Below are positions 26,260-40,400 of a stretch of 64,000 bases of DNA, piece by piece. A model generated the notes under the pieces. The model was not told the origin of the DNA. It ran no database searches and worked only from the letters and a program-made list of their open reading frames with translations. Origin of the DNA: Chaetorhynchus papuensis. Its lineage: Eukaryota > Chordata > Aves > Passeriformes > Rhipiduridae. How positions within the stretch are numbered: the stretch's first letter is position 1; the number at the start of each line of letters is the position of its first letter. The stretch spans positions 252,470 through 316,469 of the forward strand of contig VWYX01000664.1 in the NCBI GenBank assembly GCA_013396525.1. The letters are read 5' to 3'. The translations under genes were made by a program, and so were the position numbers.

Positions 26260-29200
26260 CAGAAGAATAAACTGCTCTAAAAAGAGAGAATTACTTCTTT
26301 CGTCCAAGAAGAAAATGTATGGGGTTTTTTAAGTAGTAAATGGGAATCTGTGGATTTGTGTCTTGCATTCACTCCCACATCTAGTCATCTGAGCTTTGAT
26401 TAGAGCAGGTAGCATAGTTTGCTTGCCTGAGGTAGCTACAGATCATAGTACCTACCTATTCACCTTTTTTTTTTTTTTACCTACTTCATCATGATGGGTC
26501 AAAGTACTTGCTTGAAACTGTCAAAATAATTTGACTCTGAATTCTTCTCTTGGAACTGCAGGGATGTGAGCAGATGAAGAAAAAGAGAAGAAAATATGAC
26601 AAGAATGTTCTTCCAAGGCTTGAAAAGAGTGGTGGATGAGTGTAAGGGCTTGGCCATGGCAAAGAAGAGAAAACTTTAGACGGGTTCAATGGTACATTAG
26701 CTTGCTGAGTTCTGGGGGTAACAGCTGGGCCTGATTTTTGCACAGGATAGTAAATACTCATGATACAAATACCAGAAAGTCCAAGCCCTCTTCAAAGAGC
26801 TGTCTGATGGATGTCAGTCAGGTCTCCAAATCTATTTCTTTTACTGTCATCTGTATGATGGGGATAGTAACAAGTATGATAATAAACTCATGCTTGAAAC
26901 TCCTTAGGAGTCTAACTCCTTATGTTAGTCACATTTTAACATTTCTTTAATCAGAAATCTTATAATTCCTCTTTTTAGTTCTGTATTTGTTTCTGGTTTC
27001 ACTAAAGGGATTTTTTTTCTTGAAATTAGTAGAAATTGAATGTTAACAAGCAATAATAGCAGGAAAAAGAACTCCTAGATATAGGACACATTTTTCAGTA
27101 ATATCAATTAGCAGCACTACGTTCACTGAAATCAGTGTGAATTGAGTCATTGACTTCAAGACTGCTAAAAGGCCACCAGGGATGTTTTAGATGGAGAAAT
27201 GAAAGGAAACCTGGAGAGATTTTCAGGCAAGGGTTTTCTTTTGTATGTATCAATCTTACTGATTTCCATATGGATTTCTAATGAGAAGAAATAAAAAGGA
27301 ACTGTTCAACCTGGGTGGCCGAGAGGATTAGAGCATATAATCCATTTTAAAAAAACTAAAAATCAGGTATCATCTATAACTGTGCTTCTTCATTTTGATA
27401 TGCAAAAGAGAATTTGGAGTCCTAAGAAAACTCAAAATACCGTTATAATTTACAGACATTAGTTTTTAACATTTTAATAGCATACATTAACTTCTGGAAG
27501 TGCTTCAAAATCTAAAATGTGCTCTGTATTGCTATTCAGTTTGTATTTCTAGTTTCAGGGACTCATTTCCTGACTTTTGAACAAGTATGTTTTCAGCTGG
27601 TTTTAAGACTTTGTACCTTCACAGAGCCACCATGATTGACAGCTCTGTAACCCTCAATAGTAAGAAACCAGGCTGAGATCTGTATAATCAGTTGAGAGGG
27701 CAAAAAATTCCTGATTATACCATGTTCTACCAATTCAGACCAGCATGTACCTCAGTTTTGCTGTACAGGGAATTTAATGAAAAAAAGATCCTAGCATAAG
27801 CTTCCCTTCCTGGAAATTGGTGTTTTGAACAGTTACCTGCTTTATCAAGAGCCTAAACTGTGACTTATTAACATTGCTTAGTTGAACTCTTAAATGAAAT
27901 GACAACTGGCTTCTGCAATAGCCCTCAGATGCAGACCTCCACATCTTCCTTCTTCAGCCAAACTTAACAAAACAGTGATTATAAACATGACATGGAATGG
28001 CCTATAACTATAGAGGTTTAACTACATGCCTGATATAATTAGGCTCACAAATACCTAGGGAGTGTCCCCCAAACCAGCAAGTGTTACGGTGTCACATAGT
28101 CGTGAGAGCCTTCATTGTGGTTGAGAACACCTGAGGCTTGGTGTTCTCAATCTCTATTGACCAGTCAATTTCAGCTTTTCACTGCAAGGATTTTGGACTT
28201 CATGCCTTTAGTTTTGCTGTTTATATATAACCATCCAAGGTGCAATCTCATTAGATCACAGTGTGGATTCCTGTGACACCTGTACTATTTGTGACTACTA
28301 TTTCCCATGAGGGAGGGGCACAACAGAAGGGCCCCTGAGGTAATTGTAGTTTTCAAGGCCCCAAATAATACTGAGAGGGTTTTTTGTTTGTGCCTCTATA
28401 CTTCAGTAAGTCTCTAAAGACTCTGGCGTGTATATCTATCATTGAGAGAAGTCTTGTTTTCAGTTTTCTGCTCAATAAAAAGTCAGCAAAACACAGATGA
28501 TGCTTTCAGCTATAGAAATATTTCTGTTGTTTTTTTGCCCAATATATTTTCTTACTTGGAAGTGTACTCACTTCCATTCTTGGATCACATTTCTCCTAGG
28601 AATGTGATATTTGCAACTTACTGCCCATGATTTTAAATTAGCCCATATACACCTTTAGTTTTGATGAAATGACTGAAGAATGCCTAAAATAAATCTTTAA
28701 AATACTTAGTTATTCAAAGTTAACTGGCAAGATTTAACATGAAATAAAACATTCTGGTGAAGATCAGTCCCAGAGTTTATAAAATCTTAGGAAAAAAAAA
28801 ATTATGTGGAAATCTCAGGGGTTTGGGATTTGCAAGAGCTATGCTTTGGCAGCAAATTTAACTTCCACACATCCACAAGGTGCCAAGAACCTCTCTCTTG
28901 ATTGCTGTGACAGGACAGCATCCTGCAAACAGCATTTGACACTTGAGAGGCCCAGGATCAAGTCCTCCTCCCTGTATCTGTGGAAGTGGTTAGATTCACT
29001 GTGGAGAGTGAACCCTTCACTTTCCCCCAGAGCATGATCTGGGCAGCTGAGAGGAGCACACAGCAGTCTGCACAGGTCTGTCAAATTCTGAGGTATCAGA
29101 ATTTTCTGAGCTTTCATCTATGGAAAGTGAGAGGAAGGAAGATATTTCTGAGATACTGAAGCACTTCTGTGGAATAGACCCACTAAGAACCCCTGGGCAC

Positions 29201-30289
29201 TGCTGTTATGATAACATGTTACTAATGGAGAAAAGCCATATGTAAAGTAAAAATAATTATATCATAGCACCCAATACAAGAACCTACAAGCTCCATTAAC
29301 ATAAGAGAGCAGAAAAACATTTTTATTGAGAGTTGATACAGTGCTGGACTTACATAATCACCTTGTTCATGTTTTCCTCTGCAACCAAGCTAACAAGAAG
29401 ATTTTGTAGATAAAAAAATTACCTATACAGACATGAAATTCCTTACCTAAATTTTTAAGTACAGAGCTGCATTTAGAAAAAGACTGTAGATAAACAAACA
29501 ACAGATATATAAAGACATTCTGTAGATGGTTGAATAGGATGCAAGGTAAAAATTATTACAGAAATGTTTGGACATCTTAAAACAACAAACAGTTCAAAAT
29601 GATTTATTTAGTCAGGGTAGACTAAAACTCACTAGTATAATAACAGAACCATTTGTCTTAGCAAGTATCTTGTTATTGGTGATCAATAATGTAGCTGAGA
29701 TGACTGATGGCTTTGTTTTCCTGAAGTGCCTCAGCCAGTCTAAATTATTTATTTGACATGCTGCCTCTTGGCAAATGCTAGGAAACAGTGATAAGAAATT
29801 TGCATTCCTCTGTATATACCTCTGAATGAATATGAGACATTCCTCAAACTTTTGGTGAAAGACATATGGCTGTAGTTTGAGGGACAGTTTTGCTGACCGG
29901 ACATGATTTTGTCTCCTGGCATGAATAGCAATGTAGACATTAGAATGAATACCAAGGAGCTACTTTTTTGTTGTTTTTGTTGTACATGGCAGGGGAGAAA
30001 ATGATGGCATTTTCAGAAATATCCAGAATTTGGATGCCTCTGAATACTCAAGAATCTGTCTCAGTTTGCCAGGATCTATAAGTTGTTAGAGACAAGTTTA
30101 ATTATCTTGAGACAGGTAAAGGTGTAAAATAATAAAAGAGCATAAAAACTTATTAGCAGGACAGAGAAAAAGTCTCCTAAGCTCACTAAGCTCATTATTA
30201 TTGCCCCTGACAATGGGGGAAGCTGAAGTTGAATATAAGAGTATAGCCAGTTCAGAACAGTATTTCCCCTTTTGTATCATCTGTTCTCT
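26260..30289. other. Mostly unique DNA, no gene seen
   Basis: No coding or RNA gene was found. The stretch holds a 14-base T run at 26465-26478, one MIR-like relic at about 26.82 kb, and a moderately GC-rich unexplained patch at about 28850-29080. No open frame exceeds about 100 codons. Confidence 0.5.
26822..26900 (-). mobile_element. MIR-like ancient SINE relic (antisense)
   Basis: catctgtatgatggggatag followed by taacaagtatgataataaac matches the antisense MIR landmark ccatctgtaaaatggggataata. Only the central core is recognisable. Confidence 0.45.
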
Positions 30290-30895
30290 ACACTGAAGAG
30301 TTCTTTTATTAAATATATACAAGCCTTTCAATAACTCCAGGCATCCTTGCTCTTCTCTGTGCTGCTGTGTTACAGTCTGTTCAAGATATGGAGACCAAAA
30401 CTGCACTCAAGGTATGTGTAGAAAAGGATTTATGTGTGGTGAAACAATATTAATTTTTCCCCTCTATACTTTCTTAATACATAAGTCATAATATTTTTTT
30501 TCTTTTTATATTTAATCTTATTTCTTAGCTTATTTCAAACTCTTGTTGGGCATGAAGCTATTCTCAGACATCTATCCACAATAATTCCAATGTCTCTACC
30601 CTAAGTGTTAAGAAAAACAATAGTTTAGAGACAGCCATCGTGCATTGTTTTCTCCTTACACATTACTTTGGGGTTTTTTTTCCATTTAATTTAATTTGCT
30701 GTGTTATAAACCAGTAGCTTAGTATCACAAGACCCTTCTACAAAACTTAATTGTCTGATCCACTCTTGAGTAATTTTGCATTGTCTGCAGACTTTTTCTC
30801 GTCACTATCTATCTTCTTTAATAGATAGGAATAATTTCAGCAGCACAGGTCCCAGCACAGATTCCTGTGTGGGGCAACAAAGGAACTCCAACCCT
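30290..30895 (-). mobile_element. Ancient CR1/L3-like LINE fragment, RT domain remnant
   Basis: On the minus strand this reads as a decayed piece of a CR1-clade reverse transcriptase and its downstream region. A frame ending near 30823 gives QESVLGPVLLKLFLS (30867 downward), which fits the CR1 motif around GSVLGPVLFNxF. About 35 bases further on, ADNAKLL (antisense 30768-30788) sits where the family has ADDTKL, so the second catalytic aspartate is lost. Later landmarks occur in family order: a gtaatg..aatgcac stretch, attgtggatag, and ttggtctccatatcttgaac (antisense 30379-30398), then the cagagaagagcaaggatg region. Stops and indels interrupt every frame. The order and divergence suggest an old insertion shared across many birds or older. 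The minus-strand open frame at 30098-30406 overlaps its 3' end and is not a gene. Confidence 0.75.
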
Positions 30896-30899
30896 GTGT

Positions 30900-31115
30900 A
30901 ACAGCATTTTAAGATTTTTGTCTGAACAATCCCAATTCTCTAAGCCTTTCCTTGTAGGAGAGGTGTTCCATCCTTCTAATGAACTTGGTGGCTCTCCTTT
31001 GGACTCATTCCAACAGGTCCGTGTCCTTCCTCTGCTGGGGACCCCAGAACTGGATGCAGTGCTCCAGGTGGGATCTCACCAGAGCAGAGTGGAGGGGCAG
31101 GATCACCTCCTTTGA
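30900..31115 (-). mobile_element. CR1 LINE fragment, younger, 3' end missing
   Basis: The minus strand contains the end of CR1 ORF2 in a well-preserved state: ggaggtgatcctgcccctcc, ctctgctctggtgagatccc, cacctggagcactgcatcc, cagaggaaggacacgg, and ggaacacctctcctac. Retrotransposed CR1 copies are normally truncated at the 5' end and keep the 3' tail. Here the match stops after about 215 bp, before the 3' untranslated tail, and abuts an older CR1. That implies a later deletion that removed the 3' end. Confidence 0.88.
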
Positions 31116-31410
31116 CCTACCAGCAAATGTAGACAGGAACACGTTTCAGGTTCAGCTAAAATAAAAATTTCCATTCTTGGTGATGCTATGGTACTCTGCC
31201 TGGTGGGTTTTTTCCTTCAGTCATGGAATGCCAGCTCTAGCCCAGTGCACTGGTACCAGCCTGGAAAACGTGCTCCTGGCACTGTGGTGGTGCATTGCAG
31301 CCCTCAGGTCCTCCAGCAGGCACAGCTGTGGCAGGGCTTGGCATTTGTTTGGCTCTGCCAGGACGCCTATGCCTCAGTGCAGGAGGAGGGGTTCTGTTCT
31401 TTTTTAATTC
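31116..31410. other. Unexplained GC-rich block beside CR1
   Basis: From about 31190 the base composition turns clearly GC-rich with many CAG/CTG words (ctccagcaggcacagctg and similar), then returns to AT-rich at about 31400. Three overlapping plus-strand frames of 76-89 codons cover it, which reflects composition and not coding. I do not recognise a repeat family. It may be an unrecognised LTR, more CR1 sequence from an upstream part of the element, or a local GC island. Confidence 0.4.
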
Positions 31411-34400
31411 ACAGAGACCACCACATCAACTTTCCACTGCAATTTTTCCAGTGTTAGAAAAAAATTTTGGTACTCATGTCTGGCTCATGACCAGTTTTGT
31501 AACACATGGCTTCCAATATCTTTAGTCTTGAGATCCGTAGTATAGCAAGATGAATCTCTTGAGTGCTGGAAAAAACTCTATTGTGCCTTGCTGTGAATCC
31601 TACATAGCAGCTAACAGCACTCTGAAACTTTTGTTTATTGTACCTATTCAGAGAAAATTAGTGTGCTTTGAAGAGGTAAGTCAGAATGGATGATTACTAA
31701 TGCTGCTGAAAACGATTAGTTCTCATTTGCTTAACACCATTTCCTAATGCACAGCTCTAAAACTTTTCACAGGACCTTTAAAATACAATCAGTTTTCCTT
31801 GGCTGTTTCCTAATAATTCAAACTGAGTGCAGAACCTGACACACAATCAGGCTAATACAGGTCGATACCCATTTTCTTTCAGTTAAATAGGAATTTTAAC
31901 ACAGTGACAACAGCTGTGGAATCACAAACAGCTACTGTATATCTGTCTGTCTGTTTGCTGAACAGGCAGGATGGGGACTGACTCAGCTGCCTTTAGTCAT
32001 GCTGAATGAAACCCACCACTACAACTCACTACGTAAAACAAAGCATATCATCACTGATAAGACAAAACTAGTTAGAGAATCATTCAACCTCAACCATACC
32101 TTCTTCATTTAAATTTCATTCACAAACATAAAACTTAAACCCTTTACAAATTTGGTGTGATCTCACTTGGGAAAGTGGATAGGAGAAAATACTCTTCTCT
32201 AACCAGAAGAGTTATAAATACAGCTTGTGAGATCAAAAACAAGCCCTACATAAAATATCCACAAAAAATCCCCCCAAAAAATTACCCACTTGTCTGCAGG
32301 GAGATCTTCTGCTCCGTTTTTAGCAACACACAGTAATGGAAGTTGATGGCTATAATCTGCAAAACAGTTCAGCACCCAGCTGAAATTGCCACAAAATCTT
32401 AGGATAACATGAGCGAAGGAACTGTCAGAAGCTTGTCTAAAGACCACAGCTAGGCATTTGTGAATAGAACTGTGAGCTGTCCAGGACTTAATTTTACATG
32501 TCATCCAAAAAATGCCACATTCCCCCCAGATGACATAGCAAATTATTCATGCATAAACTTAATTACCCATATGACATTTATCACAAACTTCTATTTGCAC
32601 TGGCTGGCTATGATAGTCTGAAGTCTGAGTTTTTAATGTTGCTATGATGAAGTCATTAAAACAAATTAGGGACAGATAAAATTAATAATTGCTTCATCTT
32701 TTTACAACTAGGATAGTTTTTGCTTTGGTAGCTGTTTTCAAGGCTGAGTGACTGAGATTTTGCTGATTTATCACTCCATAGAGGTGTAATAGTCTACCTG
32801 AAAATGACTGACTTAATTCTGCTGGATCATGGTTTACAGGACACTACTAAAGTGATTAAATTCAATTTGTTGCTAGGTCTCAAAGTATCATTTGCTCATG
32901 TTTGGAAAGAATATCAGTGCTAGTGACCAAAAAGGAGGAAAAGACGCATGGCAGACAAAATTACCAAGATGAATGGTAGGCTACATATAAAACTCATATA
33001 AACAGTTGCACAGGCAACAGGAAATCCAGAAAAATGGAACTGGGAGAGGATTTCCATCCGATTAGGGTGTCCTTTATTGTCATAGTCACCTGGCTCCTTT
33101 TCATTCTATTTCACTGCAGATGGGGGAAGGAGCTATGAAAAGAAATAGCTGACTGTGAACACATAGACAGCTTTAGGCTCTGGGGATAACAAGCTGACAC
33201 CTATGAAAATCACATGAGATTGCTCGATCCATAGTTGACTAGAAGAGAGTGATGTCTAACCCGAGAGCTGTGAACCCCGGTAAAATTTAACCACTGAGAA
33301 TCCTTAGTTGCCATGATTTCCAAGGCACACATGTGAGGGACACATATTTACCATGGGTGAGATTACTAGGTCTTGACCCTTAAAAATATACAGTATATAG
33401 TTATCATAGCGTATTATTCTACTAAGTTAGATTTTGCATTTTTCTATATCCTCTTTAATTATCTTTATTTATTTGAAAACAAACAAGACCTTCCTTAGAG
33501 GAATTTTTCTTCCTTCTTTCTCTCTCTTGCTTCCATTGCTGTTGTAATCCAAACCCTTTTTCTGCCAGTCTCTGTATTAAAACTGAGCTCTTGTACTAGG
33601 CTCAATACAATTTGCACAGAGAATGAGACTGTCATTTATGGTTTGGGTCATCTGAAAGAATAACATCTGTTGGAAGAACTGTGTGAATTTTACCTATGGA
33701 AATAGAGAGGGGGGAAAGTTTAAAGGAGTTTAATTAATTTGCATCCCTAAAGATGAAGAGTTAGGCACAGTTGAGAATTAAAGAGTTAATGTGACTGTGA
33801 AAGCTACATAAGATGATTTGGTGTGTCATATTGACACATGGCAGTCTATATCCATGTCAAACAATGTATCTCTAAGGAGAAGATGTGGAAAGTCAAGGAG
33901 AATCTCTAGAGGTAGCACCAATATCCCTGAAGTTCCCACTTCAGTGTTTGTTAAGTATTTGAAGCAGATATGCAGCTGAGAAGGAACAATTTGGAACCAA
34001 AAGAGGGGCCCTGAAACCACGGAAAACTTCTGCAAATTTTTAGGGGAGAGGTAGTGCAGACACTTCCACCACATATTTTTAATTGTTTAAAAGCTTTTAC
34101 AATGACGTCGTTGCTTCATTTGCATTGCACATAAGATGGAAGATCAATGCATCAGCATCAGTGACTGTGACAAATCTCTACAAGCAGGCACAGCCTCTTG
34201 CAAAGAATTTCTTGCCATTGAAAATTCTGCAAATTATTTACAGAGCAGGAGTTCTTGCCCTCCCAGAGTTTATCATGGAGCCACAGGCTGCTTTCTGCAG
34301 ACAGTTTTCTGAGGATAGGCAAAACTAAAGATCTCATCTCAGCTGAACAATGAATTCTGTTGAACAAATAACTACACAAAATTCAGTATGCAGAAAAGAG

Positions 34401-37400
34401 CAACAGGTTATTCTTAACACAATGACACGCATCTGATGGATTGCCAAGGATCTAATAACTGTCCTGTCTCTCCTGATAAATGTCTAACTGGAACTCCTCC
34501 TTCCTGACCTCTAAGAACAGCCCATTTTTTGTCAGAAAGACCCATTATTCTCCTGCTTGAATACTGTATATGCTAGCAAGGTTGAACAGTTCATCAATAC
34601 TTCAAGTCCTGAATTTATATTGGGCACAGATAACCTGAGAACCCAGTGCTTTCCAAGGGATCAGCAGACAATCTGGACTGGGCTGCAGTGTGCTAAAGGA
34701 CATGTTCTAGGTGCAACAGGAGAAAAAGTAATCATCCTGTCCATCAACAGTACAGTGAACAACAGGTAACAGTGAAAATGCAAATCTGGGGAAAGGAACT
34801 CTCCTTGATTTTAGTAAGTCTGCACAATATATACAAATATTTGACAAGACCCACTGGTAGACATACAAGCTGCATCAGATTTTACTTTGGCATGAAAAAG
34901 TAACTCAAGCAAGAAAATGATTTGGTGATAAGGGTGCTAAAAAAGGTGATCTTAATTTTTTTAAACTGTTTAAGCAGTTGTTTACTGGCGGCTGTCTTGC
35001 AACCTCTACTATGATCTATTCTGCTCCAAAAGGACAGATAGAGTACAGACCACCATCCCTGTGCTGTTCTCTGGGCTCAGCAGCTTAAATTCACTGAATC
35101 TGCACCAATCTTCAGTAGTGAAAGCTTCAGTATTCCTCATAATTATCATATCTAATCTAATGTAAGAGGTATCTTTATTATTTGCCTAAATATCTGATTC
35201 TTTTTGAATACTACATAACTGGACTAATATTCAGTGCCTGGTACTTTCCCTTGTATTCTGGGTTAAAAACAAATTTCTTTGTTACCTCTTTGAAAGTTGT
35301 CTCCTGAATTTTCACTAGGTTTATTTTTAGTTTTTAATTTTTTTTGTGGATCTGTGACAAAAAATAACTAGAGGCACTGGAATTGCCTCTTTTGCACAGA
35401 TCATTGCATCAGAATTTTCTCCTAATCTTTGCCTCTCCACTACAGTTTTGTTTGTCATCTCATGCATGAAATGGGCACTTTGCACGAAACATACACTTGC
35501 AGTATCTATTATTTTATTTTTGTCTTTTGTGTTCACTGTGTCTTTGGCCTGTTCACACAGATGGAAAAATCCCCAGTGTCTATATTTTAATAATTTAATT
35601 AAACCTGCTGATATGATTAATCTGTCTAAGTTTGGACTAGGGATCAAGATATTCTGAAGTCAGTGATATATGTCTGGAAATTGGCTGTTCAGACACTTAA
35701 TTCAGATACTGGATTGTGTGTACCCGTACAGCTCCATTTGCTTTAAAGGGGTAGCACTGGGGAGACCTGAACTCCGAGTGGTCCAAGGTCCTTCTGCCAT
35801 GCACACTATGCACCCTTGGAGGTGGAGAATAAAACAGCAGAACCTGGACGCGAGCAAAGTAAATTTATCAGAATTACAGATCTTCTTTAGTTCTCATTTT
35901 TTATATTGTCATCTGTGACAACTATGCTGTTTACAAAAGTAAAAATTTGTTAAAATCTGGTTAAGGGAAAGGATCAGGAGAGTCACCATCTACCTGATAC
36001 TTCAGCAAGCTGTACTCCTGCCCTGAACTAGGAGAACTAGCAGTTCTACTGTTCCAGTATTGTTGGGTTCATGACATCAGCCAGTGCATTTCATTTTTTG
36101 CCAGAGAACTCAGCCTCTCTCATTTCACTCTGAGACATGGAGAGGCTGCATTTGTGTGATACTGTGCTGAGGTTTTAAAAGAGGAGCTGCTAGATGAAGT
36201 GGCTAAAAGTGATCTCAGAAAGAGGATTCATTTGGGTCATTACACTGTGACAGGCACTGTGGGTCAAACCAATGCCCTCAAAGGTGAAAAACAGATGGAT
36301 TAGTCTAGTGCCCTTTGCATCCATAACCATCATACCACGTGTCAGCAGATCTACATTTAAGCTGAAGCATCTTGGACACAGTTTCTTCCAGTTCCTGGAA
36401 TGGCATGCAGTGTCTCCTCCAGCAGTTTTTAACAAAAGCTCTTGGGACTCAGAGCATCTTTTTTTCTTTTTCAGACATTTTCCTTATAAAGCAGGGAACG
36501 TTCATCCTGCATCTTTCAAATCAATACCAAGGCAGCAGGGTGATCTGCATACAAATCGACTTGCAAATTTACACCCTGTCTGACTCTGCCAACAGGATTA
36601 AAAATCGTTCATGAAACAACAGCTCCCTGTAATCACATCCAGGCAGATTTCAATAATAGCTCAGGCATATAAAAGCCTCTTGGTTTCATGTGTATTAAAA
36701 ATAGTTTCTTCTCATTTTCTACCTCTTCCTTGGATAGTGACTTCCCATTTTCTTGAAAGCTTTCTGCTCTGTGTTTTATCAACCATGCTCCAAAACCTCC
36801 ATCTACTTAGTGACTGGAAAGATTTTTCCTATTAGCCAAAATAAAAGGTGATTTTTTATACCCCAATCTGATAGCAGACAGGATTTGGAAAAAAACCTGA
36901 GTCATCATCACTTCACCACAGATTTCAGCCACTATCGCCAAATTGTCACTAAATTTTGATGCACAATGAGCTTGGTAGTTATAATTCTACTCTGCATGGA
37001 CAGTAGTCTACTTCAGAAAATCCATCAGTATACTACGTAACATCTTATGAACAATTTTCAATCTTTAGTAGGCAAAGCAGTTAGACTTCCTCACTGGGCT
37101 GCTTTGATTTCTGCTTCAGATTATGATGTGACTGTGTAATTAAATGCAGTGCCTGCTGTCTATCATTACATGGCATTTTTTTCTGCTCCACAGATCCATC
37201 TTGATACAGTGTCATTTTCAGTTATTGTGGAAATAGTCAGAGCAGAGAAATGGGGCTTTTCTGTAAATTGAAACAATACATAAATGCAAAAAACCATACT
37301 TCATCCTGCAGTTCCTTTTGTCCAGGAGAGCTGACACAGAAGTCAGGAGCTGTGAACAATTTTTGTCTCTCAGTGACGGGGCCGTGAAAGACCGATTCCA

Positions 37401-40400
37401 GTCGGAGTTCTTGATCGCCTCATGGGGACGATCTGTCACCATTTGTCAGGGGTAATTCCTGCATTCACAGCTTTAGAAAGAGTAGTTACTGACTGCAGGT
37501 ATAATAGGATGCGTGAGTTTGGAGGGCAAAGCAAGGTTTTTGGCAAACATACTTAATAATCACTGCAGAATGAATTCAGTCTGAAGTGCCTGAAATCTAC
37601 GTGTATCTTTTTAGTTACTTAACCATTTCAGCACTCAGAGCACAGATCTGAAACTTAGCCCAAACTGCCTAAAGTGAAATGATATAAAAAGCTACAGTGT
37701 ATTAATTTTTGTCACATTACGTTCTTTTATACAAACATAGTTATTAATTAAGCAATCTGGAAAAGCACCACTTTTAATAATTTTTCTTTTACTCTTTTCT
37801 TATTAGGAGGGCCACAAATAGGCAGTCACAGGAGAAAGAGACAAATAGATGGAGTTGCTGAGAATGAGATTAGCTCAACCCAGTCCCCTTCAATGTAGCA
37901 GTGGGGGTCAGCACAGTGGTTTGGATGCCCTCATGCAGATAGTAAACCTGGCCCCAGCACTCATCATATATAATGTGCAACAGGCACAATGCCCGTGCTT
38001 CTTGAGTGTTTTATGAAGAATATATCTTGTAAACATCGAAATTCAAAGCAGTTTCAAACAGTGAAATGGGTATGAAAGCAACTACCAAGCGGTTGCTTTT
38101 CCATTACATATATTGCTGCCTGCTGGCAGAGAGGAACAATTTCTCAGCCATGCGATTACTTCCATTGTCATTACTTAATAATGCCATTATTTATTTTTGC
38201 TGCTTCCACAAGTGAGCAGCTGGGATGCTGCGGGCTTGGGAAGAGGAGAGTGGGCTGTGTAAGTTAGGGCTGAGAGCTGTGGTGAGTGAATCACTCTTAG
38301 AGCTGCTGCAGAGATGAGCTCTAGAGAGGGGGTACAGTAATTACTGGTGCTGCTGGGAAGGAATACTCCATGCAACATCACTACCTCTAAATGTCATCCA
38401 GTCCTACTGCTGGCATCAGGAACCAATTCTGGGGCTGACAAAAGGCATGGCAAAGTAAACAGCTGGAATATGACTATTTGCTGCTCTCAACGGTCTGCTG
38501 TCCTCACCCACAACCTGCTTTGCTCATGTCTTTGGCCTGGGGCTCACGGAACCCCATATGATAAATCCACAGCTACCCAGTGAGTTAGCAGTGGCCTGGA
38601 ACAGCATCTGATTGACTTGCAGACCGTACATTGCTCTAGTGATTTAAAACTATGAAGAATGCTTTAATGCTGCAATGAATCTGACTTGAGAAGCTATGTC
38701 AGGAATAGGACCTTAGGCTTGCAGGTCTTAGATCCACTGGGATCTGGGGTGCAGAAGTCATAGAAGAGTTTCAATATACTTTGGCAGCAACATGAAAGGG
38801 AAAAATCAGACAGTACTAACCAAAGTCCTTATTTCCTGTATTTGATGCAATAATAAAATTATTTCTATGTTAATATGTCCTGCAACCTCTTTAATTCTTT
38901 TGCTTTATACAAAGACCTCTTAAATCATACCTGTGCTGTTAGAAACAAAATAGAAAGCAGGTAGGTCTGCTTAATGCATGTTCAGAAAAGGCCCTCAACA
39001 GACACAATTCTGAATCTAGCTATTAATTTAAATGGACATCTTATGTGCTGAGCTCACTTAAAATGAAGACTGAAAAGTACCTTCAAGGGAATTTATTTTT
39101 TTGCACCTAAGCAACTACTTTTCATGTTTTCAACACATGGTCTTTACACACTTACATGTTCAGAATACACAAACCAGACTGACTCTCATGACCAAGCTAT
39201 ATTTACTTAATATAATTTTTTCTTATGGAAAAGGGCTGTGGCTATGAGTACATTATGGCAAACTGAAACTCAGTGATGACAGTGCTTTCACATGTGCACT
39301 AAGAACACCTATCCATTACGTAATGTAGGACAAACAACACGCAGCCTTGTCCTGTTCCTATAATGATACTTTTTGGAGATGCTGAAGAAGAGAAAATGCA
39401 AAGTGCTTTCTGCTGTGCAGATCTGTGGCCACATCACCCTGGCCGTTACCACCTTTCATTGGTAGAGCTGGAGGCAGAACTTTTGGTATGGTGAAGAAAC
39501 TATGAAATATTCCAAGCTCTTCTTGAAAACTGTCTCTGCTAATAAATCCTGGTAAATTCCAAGGGCATTGAAACTTCATTATTAGAGTGGCACCTGGCAT
39601 TTGGCCCATGCCAAATAGCAGTTTCCCAAATTATTCCTGGGCTTTACTTATTCTCAATAAGCAGTTTGCATGCAGCACCCTGTTTCAGAAGCTCACAGAA
39701 TAAACCAGCAGAGGCATGGGACATCCTTTGCCAGTTGGCATCAGGATCTGGGAATGTTCCTCCTCACATTACATTTACTTCCATAAGATGCAGCTAGAAT
39801 GACTGATGCATTGGGTGTGTTAATGAGGGACTGCAGTCCGCCTGGTCCCTTGGCAGTTCTGCACCTGTTTAAAGCAAGCACTGCGCTTCATAAAAGAGAA
39901 ACTGTAAAGAAAACAAGTCATGGAAATGAAATTATTTCTAAACTATTTGGCTTGGACTGCTTAATAAACTCAGTTTTGGAATATCTGCTTTGGTGCTCAT
40001 TTTCTGACTAGAGAGATGTAAACATAAAATCCAGCCTCTTCGGGAACACATGTCATAAGACATTAAGGAGGCAACTGGACAAATGCCAAGAAATATCTAT
40101 AGGATTTTGACAGATATGCCAAATAGCAAACATCACATTCGCTAGTCATATTCCCTTGAGTCATCATGTAATTGGGCTGTGAAATTGTGTGCCAGTGCTA
40201 AAGGCTGTGCCCACCGCCTTAGCTACAGCCAGACAGGGAAAGGAGGGAAATGTCGCTTATGTCCTCCCCATACTGGACTAGTGCTGATCTCTAAAATATC
40301 ACCTACTGACAAGGTGGCCCAAGCCTGTCAGACACAGGGACTGGTGCTTGACATTGGAAACTCAGTCTCAATTCAGAGTGATACAGAAATGGAACTTGCC

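Noticed and set aside
27312..27332. tRNA-like A box (tggccgagagg then attagagc)
   Set aside because: It resembles the D-arm of a leucine or serine tRNA, but no B box or acceptor stem follows within 100 bases, so it is neither a tRNA gene nor a supportable SINE.
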